Of a stretch of 12,918 nucleotides of DNA, positions 1-6,357 are shown piece after piece. The first letter of the stretch is position 1. Each line of letters starts with the position of its first letter. Under the pieces are notes generated by a model. It was not told the DNA's origin. It saw only the letters and a program-made list of their open reading frames with translations, and made no database searches. Made by a program: the position numbers and the translations under genes. Source of the stretch: an uncultured Clostridia bacterium (GTDB taxonomy: Bacteria; Bacillota; Clostridia; Oscillospirales; Ruminococcaceae); contig CALLQQ010000051.1 of assembly GCA_938014915.1 (NCBI GenBank), positions 1 through 12,918 on the forward strand. Reading direction: 5' to 3'.

Positions 1-144
1 TATCTCATTAAGAATTCGTGCGATAAACAACCTAGATTCGACATTGCACAGGTAGAAATTAAACTTAATGAAGATAAGAAATTATGCAGAATACAATATA
101 TAGATAATGCATTTGATGCAAGCAATATATTTTCTATTTTATAA
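1..144 (+). CDS. yraN: YraN/UPF0102 family protein, C-terminal fragment (cut by window start)
   Basis: An open frame enters from the left edge and stops at TAA 142-144, leaving 47 codons. The visible residues include RFDIAQVEI followed by a strand ending in YIDNAFDAS. This resembles the end of the YraN/UPF0102 family, whose members finish with an RFDV-type strand and an '-I.NAF' motif. These are small proteins with a restriction-endonuclease-like fold, and their biochemical role is poorly defined. The N-terminal part with the presumed catalytic residues lies outside the window, so activity cannot be judged. The ribosome binding site of thrC begins at its stop codon, so the two are probably co-transcribed. 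The assignment rests on a short stretch and is good but not certain. Confidence 0.72.
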   Translation, partial: YLIKNSCDKQPRFDIAQVEIKLNEDKKLCRIQYIDNAFDASNIFSIL

Positions 145-157
145 AGAGGTGACGATA

Positions 158-1654
158 ATGCTATATAATAGCACAAGGAATTCTACATTGGAAGTAGAGA
201 GCGCACAGGCAATCGTGAAGGGAATTTCCGACGATGGGGGTTTGTTTGTACCAAAGAACTTCCCCAAATTAGAAAGAGAAGATTTAACTAAATTAATTGA
301 TTTGAGCTATGCCCAGAGGGCAAAGTTCATTTTCAGCCTTTTTTTAACTGATTTCACTGATGAAGAGCTTGACTACTGCGTTAATGGCGCATATAACACA
401 ACAAACTTTTCAACTGATAATATTGCCGAAATTGTGAAGTTGAACGATCAATTTTCGATGCTTGAATTATGGCACGGTCCTACTTGTGCTTTTAAAGATA
501 TGGCTCTCCAAGTCTTGCCGTACCTGCTAACTGTATCGTCTAAAAAGATTGTAAAAGACAAGGAAATTGTCATTTTAGTTGCTACATCGGGTGATACGGG
601 CAAGGCGGCGCTTGAGGGGTTCAAAGATGTTGACGGAACTAGCATTATTGTTTTCTATCCTGAAGATGGCGTTAGCGCAATGCAAAAACGGCAAATGACG
701 ACGCAAGACGGCGGCAATGTTAATGTGTGTTCAATTAAGGGTAATTTTGACGATGCGCAAAACGGCGTCAAAGGAATTTTTGCAAATGCGGAAATCGCCG
801 ATAAATTAATGCGAAAGAATAAACTCCTTTCCAGTGCGAATTCGATAAATTGGGGCAGGCTTGCTCCGCAAATTATATACTATATATCAAGCTATGTAGA
901 ATTAGTGACAAGCAATGAAATTTCACTCGGCGATAAAACTAATATCGTTGTTCCGACTGGTAATTTTGGCAATATCCTTGCCGCTTACTATGCGGGCCAA
1001 ATGGGATTGCCGATCGGGAAGCTGATTTGTGCATCGAATGCGAATAATGTCCTCACCGATTTCATAACAACAGGTGTTTATGATAGGAATAGGGACTTCA
1101 TGGCGACAATTTCACCGTCGATGGATATCTTAATTTCAAGCAATCTAGAAAGACTTCTATACGATATGAGCGGCAAAGATGACGCGCAAATAAGCAGTTG
1201 GTTCGACTCTCTTGCTAAAGACGGTCGATATGAAGTGAGCGATTTAGTCAAAACTAAGCTGCAAGAGCAATTCTCGGCAGGGTATTGTGACGATGAAAAG
1301 ACGATGCAAACAATAAAAGAATGTTTCGATAACTATTCATATTTGTGCGACACGCATACAGCAGTAGCATTGAGTGTTGCAAACGACTATGTAAAGCAGA
1401 CTGGCGATAAAACAAAAACGGTTATAGCATCGACGGCAAGCCCATATAAATTTGCACCTAGCGTATTAAAAGCGCTAGATTCAGCTGCTTTAGTTGAAGA
1501 TGAATTTAAAATGCTAGATAAGATATTTGAAATTTCAAAATTACCGATACCTAGCCAGCTATCTGAATTAAAAAATAAAGAAGTTAGATTTAATAGCACA
1601 ATTGACAAGAATATAATGGGTGATTATGTCACGGACTTACTAATTAAAAGATAG
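158..1654 (+). CDS. thrC: Threonine synthase
   Basis: This 498-residue pyridoxal-phosphate enzyme converts O-phosphohomoserine to threonine, the last step of threonine synthesis in the cytoplasm. The N-terminus has the STRN...DDGGLFVP pattern of the threonine synthase N-terminal domain (about residues 1-80). The PLP lysine is K113 in HGPTCAFKDMALQ, and the phosphate-binding SGDTGKAA loop is at 144-151. The length fits the long, yeast/enterobacterial-like class. The ATG at 158 was chosen because AAAGAGGTG (143-151) sits 6 bases before it. The frame stays open up to an ATG at 107, but that lies inside the upstream gene and has no binding site. The ribosome binding site overlaps the stop of the YraN-like gene, suggesting one transcript. 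No T-box or riboswitch fits in the gap. A terminator follows. Confidence 0.96.
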   Translation: MLYNSTRNSTLEVESAQAIVKGISDDGGLFVPKNFPKLEREDLTKLIDLSYAQRAKFIFSLFLTDFTDEELDYCVNGAYNTTNFSTDNIAEIVKLNDQFSMLELWHGPTCAFKDMALQVLPYLLTVSSKKIVKDKEIVILVATSGDTGKAALEGFKDVDGTSIIVFYPEDGVSAMQKRQMTTQDGGNVNVCSIKGNFDDAQNGVKGIFANAEIADKLMRKNKLLSSANSINWGRLAPQIIYYISSYVELVTSNEISLGDKTNIVVPTGNFGNILAAYYAGQMGLPIGKLICASNANNVLTDFITTGVYDRNRDFMATISPSMDILISSNLERLLYDMSGKDDAQISSWFDSLAKDGRYEVSDLVKTKLQEQFSAGYCDDEKTMQTIKECFDNYSYLCDTHTAVALSVANDYVKQTGDKTKTVIASTASPYKFAPSVLKALDSAALVEDEFKMLDKIFEISKLPIPSQLSELKNKEVRFNSTIDKNIMGDYVTDLLIKR

Positions 1655-1660
1655 TACAAT

Positions 1661-1699
1661 AAAAACGAGATAAGCGCCTGAATTAATCAGACGCTTCTC
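1661..1699 (-). terminator. Terminator for the minus-strand DUF1540 gene
   Basis: Read on the minus strand, GAGAAGCGTCTG pairs with CAGGCGCTTATCTC across a short A+T-rich loop (plus-strand 1667-1699). There is one mismatch and a two-base bulge. The hairpin is followed by GTTTTTATTG (the A-run at 1661-1665 on the plus strand). This is the layout of an intrinsic terminator for transcripts coming from the DUF1540 gene. On the plus strand the same hairpin has no T-run after it. Confidence 0.7.
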
Positions 1700-1701
1700 G
1701 C

Positions 1702-1757
1702 AAATGCCCATTCATCATTATTGCTCACGAGCAACTACGTTGGCATTTATTTTTATT
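1702..1757 (+). terminator. Terminator downstream of thrC
   Basis: AAATGCC (1702-1708) pairs perfectly with GGCATTT (1742-1748), and the intervening bases contain a second perfect stem, TTGCTC (1721-1726) with GAGCAA (1729-1734). TTTATTTTTATT at 1746-1757 follows immediately, as expected for a rho-independent terminator of thrC. The stem-within-stem form is less compact than usual, so efficiency is uncertain. Confidence 0.62.
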
Positions 1758-1759
1758 AG

Positions 1760-1954
1760 TTACTTCTCGTCAAGTGTAAATGTGTTACAAAGTGTTTCTT
1801 GTGAATCAGTTGCATAGGTCGGTCCAACATTAATTTTCCTAGCTACGCAGTAATTGTTTTTATCATTGTAAGCACAATTTACCGCATCACATTGTATAAT
1901 GTGATCGCATTTATCATGAGTAGTACCATGTGTGTGCTTATCGTCAGTATACAT
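1760..1954 (-). CDS. DUF1540 cysteine-rich small protein
   Basis: A 64-residue protein with the DUF1540 pattern: C22, C27, C36 and C56 in QCDAVNC, YCVARKINVG and ETLCNTF, plus an extra C16. The four conserved cysteines suggest a small metal-binding fold; the function of this family, common in Clostridia and other Firmicutes, is not established. The N-terminus is histidine-rich (HTHGTTH), which could add metal ligands. The ATG at 1954 is preferred because GAGGAG precedes it by 9 bases. The frame extends to ATGs at 1996 and 1993, but no ribosome binding site is visible there. It is the only minus-strand gene here, convergent with thrC, divergent from the phosphoesterase, and has its own terminator. 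No membrane segment or signal peptide is seen. Confidence 0.85.
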   Translation of the reverse strand: MYTDDKHTHGTTHDKCDHIIQCDAVNCAYNDKNNYCVARKINVGPTYATDSQETLCNTFTLDEK

Positions 1955-2070
1955 CGGTATCAACTCCTCATTGTTTACAGATGCGTTTTGCATCATGATA
2001 GTATTTTAAGCTTTTTTAAGACTATTATTCTAGTTTTAGAGTGCTAAATTATGTGAAAGGAGGATGGTTT

Positions 2071-2757
2071 TTGAGTTTGTATGTAATCGGCGATCTGCAT
2101 TTATCGCTCGGCACAAATAAGTCCATGGACGTTTTTGACGGGTGGGAAAATTATATCGAGCGAATTCATGTTAATTGGAATAGAACTGTTGCAAATGACG
2201 ATGTAGTCGTTGTTGCGGGCGATTCATCATGGGGAATGAATTTAGATGAATCCTACAAAGACTTCGATTTTCTTAATAATTTGAATGGTAAGAAGATTAT
2301 CTTAAAAGGTAATCATGATTATTGGTTTACTACAAAAACAAAAATGGATAATTTTTTTAAAGAAAATAATTTTGATACCTTAAGTATCCTCCATAATAAT
2401 GCTTATAAGTATGATAAATGGTGTATATGCGGTTCACGGGGTTGGATTAGTGAAAATGGCGAGCCATCCGACCAGAAAATCCTTGCTAGGGAGGCAATGC
2501 GACTAGAAACATCTTTGCAAGTGGGCGTGAAAATGGGATTAGAGCCGATTGCATTTTTGCACTATCCGCCTATTTATATACATGATGAAAATCTAAGTAT
2601 TTTAGAAGTGCTGCATAAGTACAAGGTAAAAAGGTGTTATTATGGGCATATACATGGCGACGCGAGGAAATTTGCCTTCAACGGTGTTAGGGATGGTATT
2701 GAATATAAATTAATTTCTAGCGATCATATAAATTTCACACCAGTGTTAGTAGAATAA
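2071..2757 (+). CDS. Metallophosphoesterase (calcineurin-like phosphohydrolase)
   Basis: This 228-residue protein carries the full set of metal-binding motifs of the calcineurin-like phosphoesterase superfamily: GDLH (D8, H10), GDSSW (D51), GNHD (N81, H82), FLHYPP (H164) and GHIHG (H193, H195). It looks like the small stand-alone bacterial group usually annotated as predicted phosphohydrolase (COG1768-type, recalled not searched). It is probably cytoplasmic, with a two-metal centre hydrolysing a phosphoester; the substrate is unknown. The start is the TTG at 2071, because AAAGGAGG (2056-2063) lies 7 bases before it and the protein then begins MSLYVIGDLH as expected. An in-frame GTG at 2041 lies upstream of that binding site and is unlikely to be used. 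The gene is not tightly linked to a functional partner. Confidence 0.9.
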   Translation: MSLYVIGDLHLSLGTNKSMDVFDGWENYIERIHVNWNRTVANDDVVVVAGDSSWGMNLDESYKDFDFLNNLNGKKIILKGNHDYWFTTKTKMDNFFKENNFDTLSILHNNAYKYDKWCICGSRGWISENGEPSDQKILAREAMRLETSLQVGVKMGLEPIAFLHYPPIYIHDENLSILEVLHKYKVKRCYYGHIHGDARKFAFNGVRDGIEYKLISSDHINFTPVLVE

Positions 2758-2769
2758 TTTGCTAATTTG

Positions 2770-2817
2770 TTAACTTTAGAAAATTCTATGGCGTATAATA
2801 TTATAGTATGATATAAT
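2770..2817 (+). promoter_or_regulatory. Tandem promoters for tig-clpP-clpX
   Basis: Two -10 boxes are visible. The upstream one is TATAAT at 2794-2799, with TTAACT at 2770-2775 as a modest -35 (18-base spacer). The downstream one is TATAAT at 2812-2817 preceded by TG (2809-2810), an extended -10 that can work with a weak -35. The upstream -10 is half of a perfect 12-base palindrome, TATAATATTATA (2794-2805). No CtsR heptad repeat or CIRCE element is seen. Confidence 0.68.
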
Positions 2818-2866
2818 CAATTAGATACGTTGCAAATAAAAAGATGATAAAATGGAGGATGTAAAC

Positions 2867-4102
2867 ATGAGTTTAAAAGCCGCAAACAAGGTAGACACTA
2901 ACAAATATGAATTAGAGGTATCAGTTGATCCATCGATTTTCGAGGAAGCAATTGAAAGAACATATCACAAAAATAAAGGCAAAATTAACGTTGGCGGATT
3001 TAGAAAAGGTAAAGCGCCACGCAAAATTATAGAAAAACTCTATGGCGAGGAAGTATTCTTTGAGGACGCAATTAACGAGATCTATCCAATTGAGGTATCT
3101 AAGGCTGTTGAAGAAGCAAAGTTGGAACTTGTCGACAGGCCGGAAGTTGAGATTGTTTCCGTATCAAAAGAAGATGGAATCGAAATAAAGGCAGTATGTA
3201 TCGTTAAACCTGAAGTGGAAATTAAAGACTATAAAGGTATAAAGGCAACAAAAACTGTCAAGAATGTAACGGACGAAGAAGTTACGGAAGAACTCACTAG
3301 AATGAGCGAGAGAAATGGCCGCCTAGTATCAATTGATGATAGGGCTGTTATTGATGGCGACATCACCGTTATTGATTTTGAGGGATTTGTCGACGGTGTT
3401 GCATTCGACGGTGGAAAGGCTGAGCAATTCTCACTTACCATCGGTTCGGGGCAATTCATTCCCGGATTTGAGGAGCAGATTATAGGTAAGGAAATCAACG
3501 ATGAATTCGATGTAGAAGTTACCTTCCCTGAAGAATATCAGGCTGAAGAATTAGCTGGCAAACCTGCCGTATTCAAGGTGAAGATTCATGAAATCAAACA
3601 TAAAGAACTACCGGAAATTGACGATGAATTCGCAAAAGATGCAAGCGAATTTGATTCGCTAGATGAACTCAAGGAAGACATAAAGAATAAGCTGAGCGAG
3701 GCAAAGGAAAAAGCATCCGAAAATGAACTTGAGGAGCAAATTGCGAATGCGCTAATGGAAAAGCTAGAAGCTGAAATTCCACAAGCAATGTTCGATAATA
3801 GAGTAGCAGAAATGATTTCCGACTTCGAGCATCGTATCGGGCATCAAGGTATGACGCTAGAAAACTATCTTCAATATACGGGAATGGAGATGGATTCATT
3901 TAGGAAGCTTCACGAGGAGGGAATTGAGATTTCTGAAGACGATCTTAATGACGAATTCCAAAAGCTAGCAGATACGCATAGTATTGAGCTTGAAAGAGTA
4001 AAAATGCTTGTTAACCCAAGCGATTTAGAACTAGATATGAAAGTTTCAAAGGCTATGGATTTAGTACGTGAAACTGCAAAGGTAGAAGAAATCCACGAAT
4101 AA
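2867..4102 (+). CDS. tig: Trigger factor (ribosome-associated chaperone and peptidyl-prolyl isomerase)
   Basis: This 411-residue protein binds the ribosome exit tunnel and shields nascent chains. The ribosome-binding signature is GFRKGKAP at residues 44-51. An FKBP-type prolyl isomerase domain spans about 158-245 (DGDITVIDFEGFVDG, IGSGQFIPGFE). The helical C-terminal chaperone domain runs from about 250 to the end. Length is close to that of Bacillus trigger factor. The ATG at 2867 is chosen because GGAGG (2854-2858) stands 8 bases before it; an in-frame ATG at 2852 overlaps that site. It is first of a tight tig-clpP-clpX series (23-base gap to clpP), so nascent-chain folding and ClpXP degradation are expressed together, as in many Firmicutes. 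Confidence 0.97.
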   Translation: MSLKAANKVDTNKYELEVSVDPSIFEEAIERTYHKNKGKINVGGFRKGKAPRKIIEKLYGEEVFFEDAINEIYPIEVSKAVEEAKLELVDRPEVEIVSVSKEDGIEIKAVCIVKPEVEIKDYKGIKATKTVKNVTDEEVTEELTRMSERNGRLVSIDDRAVIDGDITVIDFEGFVDGVAFDGGKAEQFSLTIGSGQFIPGFEEQIIGKEINDEFDVEVTFPEEYQAEELAGKPAVFKVKIHEIKHKELPEIDDEFAKDASEFDSLDELKEDIKNKLSEAKEKASENELEEQIANALMEKLEAEIPQAMFDNRVAEMISDFEHRIGHQGMTLENYLQYTGMEMDSFRKLHEEGIEISEDDLNDEFQKLADTHSIELERVKMLVNPSDLELDMKVSKAMDLVRETAKVEEIHE

Positions 4103-4125
4103 AATTAATGAGAGGTGTATTAATT

Positions 4126-4710
4126 ATGAGTTTAGTGCCAATGGTTGTAGAGCAGACAAATAGGGGAGAGCGATCATACGATATTTACTCCCGATTGTTG
4201 AACGATAGGATAGTAATGTTACATGAACAGGTTAACGACGTTACTGCTAGCCTAATTGTAGCTCAGCTATTATATCTTGAAGGGCAGGATCCGGATAAAG
4301 ATATACACCTATATATCAACAGCCCGGGCGGATCAATAACAGCTGGAATGGCTATCTTCGACACAATGCAATATATTAAGAGTGATGTATCAACTATATG
4401 TATTGGTATGGCTGCATCAATGGGTGCATTCTTACTAGCAGCAGGTGAAAAGGGCAAAAGATTTGCACTACCTAATAGTGAAATCATGATACATCAACCA
4501 CTCGGCGGGACACAGGGACAAGCGACCGATATTAAAATTCACGCCGATAGAATTATAAAGAAGAAGAATGATCTAAATAGGATTTTATCCAAAAATACGG
4601 GAAGACCACTTGAGGAAGTAGAACGTGATACTGAGCGTGATAACTTTATGACAGCGGAAATGGCTCTTGAATACGGTTTAATTGATAAGATAATTGAAAA
4701 GAGGGCATAA
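4126..4710 (+). CDS. clpP: ATP-dependent Clp protease proteolytic subunit ClpP
   Basis: A 194-residue serine protease that forms the 14-subunit ClpP chamber, fed by ClpX and other Clp ATPases. The catalytic triad is S98 (GMAASMGAF), H123 (MIHQPLGG) and D172 (RDTERDNFM). INSPGGS at 65-70 is the conserved oxyanion and strand region. Length and ending are normal. ATG 4126 is chosen because AGAGGTG (4111-4117) lies 8 bases upstream; the ATG at 4108 overlaps that site. The short N-terminus before NRGERSYDIYSRLL matches the usual propeptide and axial loop. The gene lies between tig and clpX with gaps of 23 and 32 bases. In B. subtilis clpP is elsewhere, whereas the Clostridium order is tig-clpP-clpX. 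Confidence 0.98.
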   Translation: MSLVPMVVEQTNRGERSYDIYSRLLNDRIVMLHEQVNDVTASLIVAQLLYLEGQDPDKDIHLYINSPGGSITAGMAIFDTMQYIKSDVSTICIGMAASMGAFLLAAGEKGKRFALPNSEIMIHQPLGGTQGQATDIKIHADRIIKKKNDLNRILSKNTGRPLEEVERDTERDNFMTAEMALEYGLIDKIIEKRA

Positions 4711-4742
4711 GCAGACTTCCTAGACTATAAATGGAGGTTATA

Positions 4743-6056
4743 ATGGCAGGATTCGATGATAAGAAAACCCTTAAATGCAGCTTTTGTGGTAAGGTGGAAC
4801 ATCAAGTTGGGCGCCTTTTGTATGGCAATGGTGCGTTCATTTGTGATGAATGTGTTGACATTTGCTACAATATGCTAGTTGAAGAGGGGGATATCCCTAA
4901 TAAGGATACCGGCAAAAAAGATAGGCAAGGTATGGATGCTGCGTCGATACTTAAGCCGACTGAAATAAAGGATATTCTTGACGAATATATAATCGGTCAA
5001 GAAGAAGCAAAAGTAACTCTTGCCGTATCGGTATATAATCATTATAAGAGGATATATTTCGATACGGGCGATGATGATGTTGAAATTCAAAAGAGTAATG
5101 TACTGCTGCTCGGTCCGACTGGAGTTGGTAAGACTTTATTAGCACAAACACTTGCAAAGGTGCTAAATGTACCGTTTGCAATTGCTGATGCGACCACTTT
5201 AACACAAGCTGGCTACGTTGGCGAAGATGTTGAAAATGTGCTTTTGAGGCTAATCCAAGCCGCCGACTATGATATTGCATCAGCGGAGCGTGGGATCATC
5301 TATATCGACGAAATTGATAAGATCACCCGCCGCTCTGAAAATACTTCTATTACACGTGATGTTAGCGGCGAGGGCGTTCAGCAGGCACTCCTTAAAATCG
5401 TTGAGGGCACAGTTTCAAATGTGCCACCACAGGGAGGAAGGAAGCATCCTCATCAGGAGTTTATTCAGATTGATACGAAGAATATTCTATTCATATGTGG
5501 CGGTGCTTTCGATGGCATTGATAAAACAATCGCAATGAGAACGGATGCGACAACACTGGGATTCGGTGCAAACATTGCTGATGAAAGTCAGAAGAAATTA
5601 GACCATATCCTAGGCAAAGTGACACCGCAGGATTTAGTTAAATATGGGCTAATTCCTGAGTTAGTTGGGCGATTACCAGTGACGACGGTTCTTAATGAGC
5701 TGAACAAGGAACAACTTGTCAGGATTCTTAACGAACCTAAGAACGCATTAACTAAGCAATACCGTCGACTATTTGAATTAGATGAAATTGAGCTAGAAAT
5801 AGAGGAAGAAGCTCTAGATGCTATTGCTGAAAAGGCGCTCAAGAGAAAGACGGGCGCAAGGGGACTCCGAACAATTATGGAGGAAATCCTTAATGCTATA
5901 ATGTATACAGCACCTAGCGACTACTCAATTTCTAAGGTAATAATTACTCCCGAATGTGTATCTGGGGAGGGAACACCGATAATTGAGCGAAACTCTAAAC
6001 GTAAACCCTCACCGAATTCAACGACAAAACGCAGCGGTAGAAAAGATGTAGTATAA
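4743..6056 (+). CDS. clpX: ATP-dependent Clp protease ATP-binding subunit ClpX
   Basis: A 437-residue AAA+ unfoldase that recognises substrates and threads them into ClpP. The N-terminal zinc-binding domain uses C12, C15, C34 and C37. Walker A GPTGVGKT is at 124-131, the GYVGED pore loop at 157-162, Walker B IIYIDEID at 185-192, the RKH loop at 233-235 and the sensor-2 GARGLR at 371-376. The ClpP-docking loop is LGFG at 272-275, in place of the more usual IGF. The C-terminus after about residue 417 is a basic, Ser/Pro-rich tail of some 20 residues, probably flexible. ATG 4743 follows GGAGG (4733-4737) by 5 bases. A strong terminator ends the transcript. Conserved partners and intact motifs make the call secure. 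Confidence 0.98.
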   Translation: MAGFDDKKTLKCSFCGKVEHQVGRLLYGNGAFICDECVDICYNMLVEEGDIPNKDTGKKDRQGMDAASILKPTEIKDILDEYIIGQEEAKVTLAVSVYNHYKRIYFDTGDDDVEIQKSNVLLLGPTGVGKTLLAQTLAKVLNVPFAIADATTLTQAGYVGEDVENVLLRLIQAADYDIASAERGIIYIDEIDKITRRSENTSITRDVSGEGVQQALLKIVEGTVSNVPPQGGRKHPHQEFIQIDTKNILFICGGAFDGIDKTIAMRTDATTLGFGANIADESQKKLDHILGKVTPQDLVKYGLIPELVGRLPVTTVLNELNKEQLVRILNEPKNALTKQYRRLFELDEIELEIEEEALDAIAEKALKRKTGARGLRTIMEEILNAIMYTAPSDYSISKVIITPECVSGEGTPIIERNSKRKPSPNSTTKRSGRKDVV

Positions 6057-6058
6057 TG

Positions 6059-6091
6059 AAATGCAGGGATAATATTATCCCTGCATTTTTT
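6059..6091 (+). terminator. Terminator of tig-clpP-clpX
   Basis: ATGCAGGGATAAT (6061-6073) is followed directly by its exact reverse complement (6074-6086), and flanking AA/TT extend the stem to 6059-6088. A run of six T ends at 6091. It is a textbook rho-independent terminator and separates the clpX transcript from lon. The symmetric hairpin has no matching T-run on the minus strand. Confidence 0.93.
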
Positions 6092-6270
6092 GCCATCAGT
6101 TTTTTAAAAAAATTTACGGCAAAGCTATTGGGCGGGCATTCCTCGTCGAACTTTCTATGAATAAATTAATGAGAGATAGCGGATAAAAAGAAATATGCAC
6201 CCTTTACTTTCTCCAACTGGAGTAATCTTGTCCATTATCTACAAAGAGGATATATAGGGGAACTTCTCGC
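6092..6270. other. Intergenic region between clpX and lon with no supported gene
   Basis: This is the main part of the longest non-coding stretch in the window. I see no gene with a ribosome binding site. A frame open from the left up to TAA 6178-6180 (including YGKAIGRAFLVEL) and a 20-codon ATG frame at 6195-6257 (MHPLLSPTG..., TAG stop) exist, but neither has a recognisable start signal or family. A short inverted repeat, CTCCA-AC-TGGAG, lies at 6211-6222. The region could be a decayed gene or a long untranslated region; nothing firmer can be said. Confidence 0.4.
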
Positions 6271-6299
6271 TTGCAAAAGTTAGGTTTTTTCTATATAAT
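6271..6299 (+). promoter_or_regulatory. Sigma-A type promoter for lon
   Basis: TTGCAA at 6271-6276 and TATAAT at 6294-6299 are separated by exactly 17 bases, a near-consensus housekeeping promoter. Transcription should start about 6305-6307, giving a leader of roughly 50 bases before lon. It follows the clpX terminator, so lon has independent control. Confidence 0.85.
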
Positions 6300-6307
6300 G
6301 ATATATA

Positions 6308-6340
6308 CGATAGTATAAGAATGAAGATTACTATCGATAG
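6308..6340. repeat. Inverted repeat in lon leader (candidate operator or 5' hairpin)
   Basis: CGATAGTA (6308-6315) and TACTATCG (6329-6336) form a perfect 8-base inverted repeat with 13 bases between. The right arm also lies in a perfect 10-base palindrome, CTATCGATAG (6331-6340), so the hexamer CGATAG occurs three times in 33 bases. The repeat begins within a base or two of the predicted transcription start. It could be a repressor site acting as a roadblock or a 5' stem-loop in the lon mRNA. It does not match CtsR or CIRCE consensus. Confidence 0.6.
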
Positions 6341-6357
6341 AAAAGTAGGTGGAACAA

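Noticed and set aside
107..157. Upstream ATG extending thrC by 17 residues
   Set aside because: It overlaps the end of the YraN-like gene, lacks a ribosome binding site, and the added residues do not match threonine synthase; ATG 158 has a good site and the usual N-terminus.
1955..1996. Upstream ATG codons extending the DUF1540 protein by 14 residues
   Set aside because: No Shine-Dalgarno sequence stands before them, whereas GAGGAG precedes the ATG at 1954.
2039..2047. GAGTGCTAA, identical to the right half of the HrcA CIRCE operator
   Set aside because: The other half (TTAGCACTC) is absent at the required 9-base distance, and the gene downstream is a phosphoesterase, not a chaperone. A single 9-base half is best taken as chance.
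4951..5538. Overlapping open frames of about 90-110 codons on both strands within clpX
   Set aside because: The clpX frame is intact with all AAA+ motifs; the alternatives have no family resemblance and no independent ribosome binding site.
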